From NCBI GenBank assembly GCA_052387695.1, contig JBQTIX010000024.1:1-64000 (forward strand): a stretch of 64,000 nt of DNA. The letters run 5' to 3'. A program made the translations under genes and the position numbers. Numbering within the stretch: the first letter of the stretch is position 1; each line of letters begins with the position of its first letter. Positions 51,448 through 58,860 of the stretch are shown here, in pieces. The notes beneath the pieces are model-generated. The model did no database searches. It was given only the letters and a program-made list of their open reading frames with translations, and had not been told where the DNA came from. The DNA comes from Panacagrimonas sp052387695. GTDB lineage: Bacteria > Pseudomonadota > Gammaproteobacteria > Nevskiales > Nevskiaceae.

Positions 51448-52223
51448 GTGGGTTGACCGCGCTGGTGCTGGCCGGCACGCGCCCCGGCGGCGATCCGCTG
51501 GCCGAATACGCCGGGGTCAGTCACAAGGCGCTGATCGAGATTGGCGGCCGCACGATGATCGAACGAGTCGTTGGCGCGCTCGCGGCGGTGCCACAGATCG
51601 AACGCATTGTGATCGCGATCGATCGCACCGACATCCTCGCTGCGCTCAAAGGCCTCAGTCCACCGGCCTGCATCAAGCCGGTCGTTACGATACCGACCGC
51701 ATCCGGACCGAGCGCGAGCGTCGCTGTCGCGCTGGAGCGTGAAGGCACGCCCTTGCTGGTGACGACGGCGGATCACGCTCTCCTTGAACCCGAGTGGGTG
51801 AGTCAATTCCTGCACGCCTGCCCGACGGACGTCGATGTGGTCGTCGCGCTGGCGCGCCGGGACGCGGTGACTGCGGCAGCACCCGACACCTTGCGCACTT
51901 ACCTGCGATTCGGCGATGGCGAGTTCTCCGGCTGCAATCTGTTCATGCTTCAGCGGCCCGCCGCGGCCGGTGTCATCGAGCTGTGGCAGCAACTGGAGTC
52001 TGAGCGCAAACGACCGTTGCGGATGATGCTGCGTCTGGGAGTCAGTTTTGCGCTGCGCTACAAGCTTGGGCTGTTGCGACTGGATCAGGCGCTTGCACGC
52101 CTGGGACACTTGTCCGGCGCAAAAATCGGCATCGTCGAGATGGCCGACGGTCGCGCGGCGATTGATGTGGACAAGCCGGCGGACCTGGATCTGGTACGCA
52201 GGCTGGTGGCGCGGGCGGCGTAG
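51444..52223 (+). CDS. MobA-like NTP transferase
   Basis: Nucleotidyltransferase-fold protein of 259 aa. LVLAGTRPGGDPLAEYAG with HKALIEIGGRTMIERV forms the nucleotide loop and acceptor Lys. TTADHALLEPEWV carries the metal-binding Asp. It probably activates a phospho-alcohol or sugar phosphate as a CDP derivative for the neighbouring phosphotransferase; the acceptor is unknown. GTG 51444 overlaps the ceramide-synthase stop. A 5'-truncated second copy of this gene lies at 54241-54680. Confidence 0.82.
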   Translation: MSGLTALVLAGTRPGGDPLAEYAGVSHKALIEIGGRTMIERVVGALAAVPQIERIVIAIDRTDILAALKGLSPPACIKPVVTIPTASGPSASVAVALEREGTPLLVTTADHALLEPEWVSQFLHACPTDVDVVVALARRDAVTAAAPDTLRTYLRFGDGEFSGCNLFMLQRPAAAGVIELWQQLESERKRPLRMMLRLGVSFALRYKLGLLRLDQALARLGHLSGAKIGIVEMADGRAAIDVDKPADLDLVRRLVARAA

Positions 52224-52339
52224 CGGCAGGTCGGATCAAGCGAAGCGGATCCGACGTGGTGCTCACCGCACAAGACGCCGTTTCCGACCGGCGTAGGTCG
52301 GATCCGCCCGCGAAAAGCCGCGGGCTTGATCCGACCTAT
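52221..52339. repeat. Palindromic intergenic repeat, family A (copy 6)
   Basis: The opening arm GGCAGGTCGGATCAAGCG and closing arm GGGCTTGATCCGACCTAT flank GTAGGTCGGATCCGCCCGC. It starts at the stop codon of the nucleotidyltransferase gene. Confidence 0.82.
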
Positions 52340-52363
52340 GAGCGACTCGACTCGCCAGCCTCC

Positions 52364-52795
52364 TCAACGCCGGGTCGTTATGGTCCACTCATCGCTGATA
52401 CCCCCGATCGTGACGGTCACCGCTGCTGCTCCGCTTGGCGTTGGGATGCGATTACGAAGCTTGATCTTGTCGCGGTTCTTGACCATCGCCACGCCCTTTC
52501 GGTACGGCCCGCCATTGATCGAGTAGCTGGCATCGCCGCCGGATTGCCTGGTGATTTGAATCCGCGTTTTCGTGCCGTTGCTGAGTCCGCTGATCTTCAC
52601 GGTGCTGCTGGTGATCTGTGTCCTCCCCCTGACGCCGGTCAGGTCTTTGAAATTGAACGCGTCGGGACGGGTATCGACCGTTGAGGAATCGTTGTCGGCG
52701 ATGCTGACGGTGGCACTGGACATGGCCCCCAGTGCCGCGCCGCTGGCGCCCGAAAGCGCCAGAGCAAACGTCTCCGTACCTTACAGTTCTGCCGG
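52364..52795 (-). pseudogene. C-terminal fragment of a Calx-beta surface or secreted protein
   Basis: The minus frame gives GTETFALALSGASGAALG followed by SSATVSIADNDSS, the closing strands of a Calx-beta domain. It then continues with a repeat-like beta domain (SSTVKISGLSNGTKTRIQI, YSINGGPYRKGVAMV, VTIGGISDEWTI) typical of large bacterial surface proteins. A stop (near 52796) sits right before the Calx-beta strand, and the N-terminal part is missing. It is a degraded gene end. Confidence 0.65.
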
Positions 52796-52879
52796 AAAAA
52801 GCGTCGCTATCGAACCTCCGAGGATCCGAAGTCGCTTCAACGGCGCCGTCAGCAGCCGGATTTCCGCCTGGATTCGCTA

Positions 52880-53159
52880 ACGGCCCGGACTCGGAAAGAA
52901 CGGGATGCGGCTCAAGAATTCTTTCTTCCGCGGCATAAAGATTCGCAACTGCGATGTCGGGGTATTCGTCCGACAAGAAAAAGTGCTGCATCGGCTTGGA
53001 GATATAGCCCGCTGGACTCGACCAATGCGCAAAGCTCTCGATGATCGCGCGGTGGTCGGCGAACTCCGGCAACAGCACGCCGTTAGGGGCGCCGCGCACC
53101 CAGTCGACGGCGGCGAGCACTCCGGGCGAGACGAACCAGGCGGTAAGGGAGGTCCGCAC
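52880..53159 (-). pseudogene. Unrecognised gene fragment sharing a motif with the fragment at 53341
   Basis: An open minus frame reads RTSLTAWFVSPGVLAAVDW and then FFLSDEYPDIAVANLYAAEE. The second motif recurs nearly identically at 53341-53460 (LFLSDEYPDIAVENLYATGE). Two copies of the same 30-residue block 0.4 kb apart indicate a broken duplication of one gene. I do not recognise the parent family. Confidence 0.5.
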
Positions 53160-53183
53160 GAGTTCGATCGGTCTCGTAGTCGC

Positions 53184-53323
53184 GTAGGTCGGTTCAAGCC
53201 GAAGGCGGAACCGACGCGGGTTCGGGTATGCGAGCCGTTAACGACCCGCGCATGTCGGATCCGCCCGCATGAAGCCGCGGGCTTGATCCGACCTACACCC
53301 GACCGATGAATTCCAACCTGTGC
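53184..53323. repeat. Palindromic intergenic repeat, family A (copy 7)
   Basis: GTAGGTCGGTTCAAGCCGAA and GGGCTTGATCCGACCTACAC arms, with the outer flank GAATTCCAACCTGTGCGG also seen at copies 1 and 3. It is inserted between two fragments of the same duplicated gene. Confidence 0.85.
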
Positions 53324-53340
53324 GGAGGTCCCTTGATCAC

Positions 53341-53830
53341 CTGAGTGGATAGCTGCTCTCAACAAGCTCGCGTTCGATATTTCTTTCGCCGGTGGCGTAC
53401 AGGTTCTCGACGGCGATGTCGGGATACTCGTCCGATAAAAACAGGCGTCGCATTGGTGGCGTGGAAGAAGCGGCGCGCGACGCTGTTGTCCATACGCTGG
53501 CCGGTGAACCAGTTGCTGCCGTCGTCCAGCACGATCAGTGTTCCGACCAGGTCGTATCCCAGGTTCGGATCGATCTCGTCGACGACCGCGCGCTCGACAT
53601 AGGCATGGCCAAACGGATAATGGTTGACCATGCCGGTGTTGACGCCCTGCATGACCACAGAGGTGGCGCCGCTGCGGGCGCTCTCGACCAGTTCGAACAT
53701 CGGCTCCATCAGGCGGTAGATCAGCCCGTCGATCCGGCGGCAGTCGTCGCTCCAGTCGAGCAGGTCGGCGAGCCAGATGTCGGCCACCGTGTTGATGAAG
53801 TGGCGGCCGTTGGCGTTACACCAGGACGCG
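53341..53830 (-). pseudogene. Frameshifted gene fragment, family not recognised
   Basis: Reading from 53830 the minus frame gives NANGRHFINTVADIWLADLL, then VVMQGVNTGMVNHYPFGHAY and NWFTGQRMDNSVARRFFHAT. Near 53445 the reading must change frame to continue as LFLSDEYPDIAVENLYATGE and a natural-looking end ESSYPLR. It has the composition of a real protein. Start and family unknown. A frameshift and missing 5' end make it a likely pseudogene. Confidence 0.5.
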
Positions 53831-53840
53831 AGATCGCACG

Positions 53841-54070
53841 TGCCGAACCTGCCGGGGTTTCACTTCAACTTCGACCAGTCGATGCGCGATGTCGGCCAGC
53901 AAGGAGTCCGGAACCTGCCCGAATATCGAGGCCGTGCGCAGCAGGATGATTTCCTCGATGAGCAGCATAGGTTCGTGGTCGGTTCGCGTGCCGAGCTGTG
54001 CATCGCTAACGTGCTGTGCCCTTGGAGTCGTTGGCGAGTGAGGGCCGCGCAGGCCGGTATGGTTCTGCAT
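53841..54070 (-). pseudogene. Possible cyclic-nucleotide-binding/HEAT-type protein fragment
   Basis: The minus frame contains PMLLIEEIILLRTASIFGQV and PDSLLADIAHRLVEVEVKP, which resembles the linker and first helix-strand of a cyclic-nucleotide-binding domain fused to HEAT repeats. Only about 40 residues are recognisable, and both sides are interrupted. Low confidence. Confidence 0.35.
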
Positions 54071-54240
54071 GAATGCCGCGATCCCGCGCAGCTACGGCGT
54101 TGCCGGATGAACGGGAGTAAGGAGTCTGCAGGACAGATTGGACCCATCGATGGTGGTTTCGTCGCCCGACTCGCCCAGTGCATTGCTGGGCGGCACCGTG
54201 CCGAAATCGCGCAATGGCCAAAGACACGGGATTTCGCGGC

Positions 54241-54680
54241 AGGACCTCGAAGCCGCGTGGGTGCGCCAATTCCTGCAAGGCTGCGCAGAACGGGATGTCG
54301 ATGTGCTCGTCGCGCTGGCGCGCAAGGACGCCGTGATCGCCGCGGCACCCGACACGCAGCGCACCTACCTTCGATTCGCCGATGGCGAGTTCTCCGGCTG
54401 CAATCTGTTCATGCTCCGGCGGCCGGCCGCGGCCGGCGTCATCCAGCTATGGCGGCAGCTCGAAGCCGAGCGCAAACGACCGGTGCGGATGATGCGGCGG
54501 CTCGGGATCAGTTTTGCGTTGCGCTACACGCTTGGCCTGTTGCGGCTGGACCAGGCCCTGGCCCGGCTCGGCGAGCTTTCGGGAGCACGGGTCGGAAGGG
54601 TCGAATTGACCGACGGTCGCGCGGCCATCGACGTGGACAAGCCGGCCGACCTGGACCTGGTGAGGCGCTTGGTGGGGTAG
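54241..54680 (+). pseudogene. 5'-truncated second copy of the MobA-like NTP transferase
   Basis: About 146 codons are clearly homologous to the C-terminal 55-60% of the protein at 51444: TYLRFADGEFSGCNLFMLRR, RMMRRLGISFALRYTLGLLR and DGRAAIDVDKPADLDLVRRL. Differences are scattered through the copy, so it is not a recent exact duplicate. The N-terminal nucleotide-binding loop is missing, so the product could not be a working transferase. It marks an old duplication flanking the degraded 52.3-54.2 kb segment. Confidence 0.85.
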
Positions 54681-54721
54681 GGTCGGCCCACGCGTGGCCG
54701 ACGCCCGGCAGGGAGAAGGCG

Positions 54722-55549
54722 CTATGCCGATGCGGTTGCAATAGTCGCCATCGGCGGGTCATCGGGGGTGACGGACGCGCCTCCGTTCCATCCCTCCGCC
54801 ATCGCCCGGTTGCGCACCAGGTCGGCCGGATAGTCCAGCTCGCCCCATTGCAGACCCTCGATCGATGCGACCCGGACATCCACGTCCTGGTTGGCCAGCC
54901 GATGGATGGCGGACAGGTACCAGAGGCCCGGGCCATCTGGCGTGCGCATGACGCGCTCGATCTCGGCGACGAAACACGCGGCGCCAACCGGATCAAAGCG
55001 CAGGAAGCCGATCGATTCGCCCGTCACGATGTGGGCCGGCAGTTTCTTGCCGATGGCGGTGAGGCGCTCGCCCTCGGTGCTGACCTTCATGTCGTCGGCG
55101 TCGTAGCGGGGTTTGCGGTCGATCGTCACCGTGATGGCGGCGTTCGGCGCCGCCATCAGCCGGCGTCCGATCTCGGGTTCGAACAGGGTGTCGCCGTTGA
55201 GAATCAGGCAGGGTCCTGACAGTTCTGCGCGCACCATCCAGCAGCTCGCGAGGTTGTCGGCGAGCTTGTAGAAAGGATTGTAGAAAGTCCGCACCTGCAT
55301 CTGGGCCGGGGTGTGTCGTTCGATCTCGCGCTCCACCTGGTCGGCGCCGAAGCCCGTGACGACGACGGCCTCGTGCACGCCGCTCTCGGCCAGCGCGCGC
55401 AACTGCCAAGCGAGCAGGCTGCGGCCGCCGAGGTCGAGCAGGCATTTGGGCGTGTGCTCGGTGTGTGGCAGCAGACGGCTGCCCTGCCCGGCGCTGAGAA
55501 TGATCGCTTTGTGCGGAAAGACCCGACTGTTCACGGCGCAAACCATCAT
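54722..55549 (-). CDS. Sugar/alcohol-phosphate nucleotidyltransferase (LicC / inositol-P cytidylyltransferase-like)
   Basis: NTP transferase of 275 aa. The loop ILSAGQGSRLLPHTEHTPKC has the full GxGxR...PK signature. CLILNGDTLFEPEIG holds the metal-binding Asp, and EGLQWGELDYPADLVRNRAM resembles the end of LicC- and IPCT-type cytidylyltransferases. It could make the CDP-activated head group used by the CDP-alcohol phosphotransferases. It is the second gene of an operon with the phosphopantetheinyl transferase (17-bp gap). Confidence 0.85.
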   Translation of the reverse strand: MMVCAVNSRVFPHKAIILSAGQGSRLLPHTEHTPKCLLDLGGRSLLAWQLRALAESGVHEAVVVTGFGADQVEREIERHTPAQMQVRTFYNPFYKLADNLASCWMVRAELSGPCLILNGDTLFEPEIGRRLMAAPNAAITVTIDRKPRYDADDMKVSTEGERLTAIGKKLPAHIVTGESIGFLRFDPVGAACFVAEIERVMRTPDGPGLWYLSAIHRLANQDVDVRVASIEGLQWGELDYPADLVRNRAMAEGWNGGASVTPDDPPMATIATASA

Positions 55550-55566
55550 GGAGTGAATCGACGAGT

Positions 55567-56205
55567 TTACAGCAGGGTTTCAGGTGCGATCCGCACGATG
55601 GTCGGCGCGGGCAGGACGTCGGCGCAGGCGACGTGCGCGATGTATCCGCTACCCACCACGAGTGGAGCGGTAAGCCAGCAGGTTCCGGCGAATCGCGCCT
55701 GATCCCCGATCATTTCGAACGCCTGCAGGTGTCGCAGGCCGCCGGTTCCCGCGGCCTTGACCACGGCTTCCTTGCGCGTCCACAGCGTGTAGAACCGCTG
55801 CGGATCGCTGCCCGCCCACTCGCGCTCGTGTGCCGTGAAATAGAGGCCGAACCCGGCTGCGGTGAGCACGCCGATGGCTTCCACGTCCACGCCCACCGGA
55901 CCTTCGGCCGACAGCGCGCAGAGAATCCGTCCTGCGCAATGGGCGATGCTGAAATCCAGCGGCAGGTCCAGGGTCGGCTTGGCCCGATCGGGATAGCGCA
56001 GGCCGCCGAGCGCGTCCGGCGGATGGCCCAGACGCAGCAGTCCCTCTCGCAACAGTCGGCTGCCGAGCAGGGAGCGGCGGCGCGCGTTCGCGTCCGGCCA
56101 GGCTTGCAGCTGCGCGCGACGTGCGGCGGGCAGATCGGCCAGCCAGGCCGTTTCCTGCGAAGGGGAGACGATTGTTTCGTCCAGGCTCAGGACGGTGAGG
56201 CTCAT
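55567..56205 (-). CDS. 4'-phosphopantetheinyl transferase (Sfp-type)
   Basis: Enzyme of 212 aa that loads phosphopantetheine from CoA onto carrier-protein serines. Signatures: DFSIAHCAGRILCAL, GVDVEAIG near residue 107 and FYTLWTRKEAVVKAAGTG near 140. ATG 56205 was chosen as start of homology. It is divergent from the first acyl-AMP ligase, which ends in a carrier domain, and lies 4.6 kb from the free ACP gene. Activation of these two carriers is the obvious role. Confidence 0.92.
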   Translation of the reverse strand: MSLTVLSLDETIVSPSQETAWLADLPAARRAQLQAWPDANARRRSLLGSRLLREGLLRLGHPPDALGGLRYPDRAKPTLDLPLDFSIAHCAGRILCALSAEGPVGVDVEAIGVLTAAGFGLYFTAHEREWAGSDPQRFYTLWTRKEAVVKAAGTGGLRHLQAFEMIGDQARFAGTCWLTAPLVVGSGYIAHVACADVLPAPTIVRIAPETLL

Positions 56206-56336
56206 GGCGTGGTTCGCAGCGTGATTCACTGTTGTTACGGCGATGACTCCAGCATGGTTGCAAGGCGATTGCAGATAAAATTTCTGTGGCTCCGCAACGG
56301 CGGAGTCTTCCCCGACACACCGACGATCCCCAGCGC

Positions 56337-58304
56337 ATGCCGCGATTCGACACCCTCACCGCTGCCCTGTATGCCAATCTGCGTGAGGATCGCCAGCTCC
56401 TCCTGATCGACGGCGAGGAGCATCAGCATCGGCTGAGTTTCGCGCGCCTGGCCCAGCGCGCCCGGGGCGTGCTCGGTGCCTTGCAGCGGCGCGGCCTGGT
56501 GGCCGGCGATGCGGTCATCCTGTTCGTCAACGACAACGAGCGCTTCCTGGAAATGTTCTGGGCCTGTGTGCTTGGAAGGATGGTGCCGGTACCGATCGCC
56601 GTGGGCAGTGCCGACGAACAGCGCCGCAAGCTGTTCCGTGTGTTCGCGCAGTTTGACCGTGCCTGGGTCTACACCGACGCCCGGACCCTCGATCGCGTGG
56701 ACGCCCTCGGCGCCGCACAGGAGGGACTGAACGAGGGCGATGGCGGCCTGACTTCGCGCATCCTGCTGACCGGCACCCTTGATGCCGCGGGCGCGCCGGG
56801 ACGAATCGTCGAGGCGTCGGCGGACGACATCGCCTTCATCCAGTATTCCTCGGGTTCGACCAGCGAACCCAAGGGCGTGATGCTGACGCATCGCAACCTG
56901 ATGGCCAACATCGCCTCGATCATCGAGGCGGCGGAGTTCACCGATCACGACGTGGCGCTGAGCTGGATGCCACTGACGCACGACATGGGCCTGATCGGCT
57001 TTCACCTGAACATGCTGGTCGCGGGGGTTACGCACGCGATCATGCGCACCGACCTGTTCGCGCGGCGTCCGCTGCTGTGGCTGGCCAAGGCGACCGAACT
57101 GCACGCCAGCGTGCTGTGCTCGCCCAACTTCGGCTATCAGCACACCCTGAAACAGTACGAGGCGAAGTCGCCGAAAGGACTGGACCTGTCGGCGGTTCGC
57201 CTGATCTTCAACGGAGCGGAGCCGATCTCGGCGGAACTCTGCGCGCGTTTCCTGCGCACGATGTCGGTGCACGGGCTGAAACCGACCAGCATGTTCCCGG
57301 TCTACGGCCTGGCCGAGGCGAGCCTTGCCGTGACGTTCCCGCGACCGGGCGAGCCGATGCAGACGCTGCACCTGGACCGCAGCGGATTTCGGGTCGGCGA
57401 GCCGGTGCACGAGGTGTCGGCGGACCATCCGCAGGCCGCCGCCCTGGTGAGGCTGGGCCGGCCGGTTCCCGGCACGCGCCTGAAGATTGCCGACGATTCG
57501 GGCCAGGGGCTCGGCGAGGCCGTTCTCGGACACGTATTGATTCGAGGCGAGAACGTGACCCGCGGCTATTACCGGAACGAGCGGGCGACCGGGGAGGCCC
57601 TGTCCGCCGACGGCTGGCTCGATACTGGCGACCTCGGTTTTCTGATCGGGGGTCAGCTGGTGATCGCCGGTCGCACGAAGGACATCATCTTCGTCAACGG
57701 CCAGAACTACTATCCGCACGATCTGGAAGGCATCGCCGAAAGCGTGACCGGAATCGAGACCAACAAGGTCGTGGTCGTCGGTGCTCGCAACGCGACAACC
57801 GGCACCGAGGATCTGGTCGTGTTCGCGCTGCACCGGGGCACCGTAGAGGACTTCGTGCCGACCGCGCGCGAACTGCGTAGAACGCTCCATCGGCAGACCG
57901 GCCTGGAAGTGGCTCACGTGCTGCCGGTGCCACGCATTCCCAAGACCACCAGCGGCAAGCTGCAGCGGCATCTGCTGGCACGCGCCTATCTGCAGGGCGA
58001 GTTCGACGGGGCGATCGCGGCGCTCGGACCGCTGCTGGCGCAGGCCTCGGGCGCGCAGGACGGGGTCGATGCCAGCGTGGGGTGTACGGCGAATCGCCTG
58101 AAGCTTGTCTGCGACCGACTGATTCCCGACCAGCGGGTGAGCCTGCAGACCAACCTGCTCGACATCAATCTGAACTCCCTGACCCTGGCGCGCATCCACG
58201 AAGCGATCGACCAGGAATTTCCCGGGCGGCTGGAGGTCGCCGACCTGTTCGAATACCCGACACTAGAAGACCTCGCCGGCTTCCTTGATTCGCAGGTGGC
58301 CTGA
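56337..58304 (+). CDS. Fatty acyl-AMP ligase with C-terminal acyl carrier domain
   Basis: Adenylating enzyme of 655 aa. YSSGSTSEPKGVMLTHRNLM near residue 169 is the ATP loop; SWMPLTHDMGLIG and VYGLAEASLAV are typical of the FAAL group; DGWLDTGDLGF and GRTKDIIFVNGQNYYPHDLE follow. The last 80 residues form a carrier domain with phosphopantetheine Ser614 in LLDINLNSLTLA. It would activate a fatty acid as acyl-AMP and load it in cis or onto the free ACP. ATG 56337 preferred to GTG 56286. The stop lies at the edge of a MITE-like repeat. Confidence 0.92.
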   Translation: MPRFDTLTAALYANLREDRQLLLIDGEEHQHRLSFARLAQRARGVLGALQRRGLVAGDAVILFVNDNERFLEMFWACVLGRMVPVPIAVGSADEQRRKLFRVFAQFDRAWVYTDARTLDRVDALGAAQEGLNEGDGGLTSRILLTGTLDAAGAPGRIVEASADDIAFIQYSSGSTSEPKGVMLTHRNLMANIASIIEAAEFTDHDVALSWMPLTHDMGLIGFHLNMLVAGVTHAIMRTDLFARRPLLWLAKATELHASVLCSPNFGYQHTLKQYEAKSPKGLDLSAVRLIFNGAEPISAELCARFLRTMSVHGLKPTSMFPVYGLAEASLAVTFPRPGEPMQTLHLDRSGFRVGEPVHEVSADHPQAAALVRLGRPVPGTRLKIADDSGQGLGEAVLGHVLIRGENVTRGYYRNERATGEALSADGWLDTGDLGFLIGGQLVIAGRTKDIIFVNGQNYYPHDLEGIAESVTGIETNKVVVVGARNATTGTEDLVVFALHRGTVEDFVPTARELRRTLHRQTGLEVAHVLPVPRIPKTTSGKLQRHLLARAYLQGEFDGAIAALGPLLAQASGAQDGVDASVGCTANRLKLVCDRLIPDQRVSLQTNLLDINLNSLTLARIHEAIDQEFPGRLEVADLFEYPTLEDLAGFLDSQVA

Positions 58305-58485
58305 GAGGCTGTGAAAAATTCGCCCACCTACTGCGGACGCCGCTGCACGCCCACGGCGGCGTTGCGCCAAGCGAAAAAAGCCGTCATTGGGTTCACCAAA
58401 CTCGGCTTTTTTCGCGCAGCGCGCCTTGCCGTGAACGCGCAGCGACGCCCTCGCTACGGTGTTCGATTTTTTCACAGCCTCTGAG
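58301..58485. repeat. MITE-like element with AGAGGCTGTGAAAAA terminal repeats
   Basis: The left end AGAGGCTGTGAAAAATTCG pairs with the right end CGATTTTTTCACAGCCTCT. The interior has a second hairpin GCGAAAAAAGCCG / CGGCTTTTTTCGC around 58370-58420 that could act as a bidirectional terminator. The left edge includes the stop codon of the acyl-AMP ligase. Confidence 0.8.
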
Positions 58486-58574
58486 CCGTCCAGCCGGACG
58501 CGCCCTCATCGTCAGATCGCTGTGGCGCGCAGGCATGGGGAAGTCGTTCTGCGCAGGACGCGGTGCAGTGATTC

Positions 58575-58755
58575 GAGATCATTATTGATCCGGCCACAGT
58601 CGAGTTGAACTCGATGATGCAGATGCAGGTCGGCGTGGCCGGATCAATAACCCCACATTGCTCGGTGTTATTGAGGCGGCCAGCGCCAACCTCGTCGATC
58701 AATGGGACTTCTGCCCGCGCGTGCATTTCAAGTGCATGGGCCGCCTCATTAACAT
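58575..58755. other. Two consecutive long hairpins in an AT-richer gap
   Basis: ATTGATCCGGCCAC (58584) pairs perfectly with GTGGCCGGATCAAT (58635). TTATTGAGGCGGCC (58668) pairs with GGCCGCCTCATTAA (58739) at 13 of 14 positions. Both precede the second acyl-AMP ligase in a 556-bp gap without a supportable gene. They do not match the other repeat families here. A structured leader, an attachment-type site or another mobile element are possibilities. Confidence 0.55.
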
Positions 58756-58860
58756 GTGGCAATGAAATTGCGTTGTGGTGACGTAGACATTACATTTGCG
58801 TGCGCCGAAGCCTGCCTATCGATTCAGAGAGAGAGCGGGCTCGGCCGACCCAATCACGGA

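Noticed and set aside
56235..58199. 654-aa minus-strand ORF opposite the acyl-AMP ligase
   Set aside because: Antisense of a conserved adenylating enzyme; no domain visible.
58370..58420. Rho-independent terminator call on its own
   Set aside because: The A/T-flanked hairpin is inside a MITE-like element; terminator function is possible but was not listed as a separate feature.
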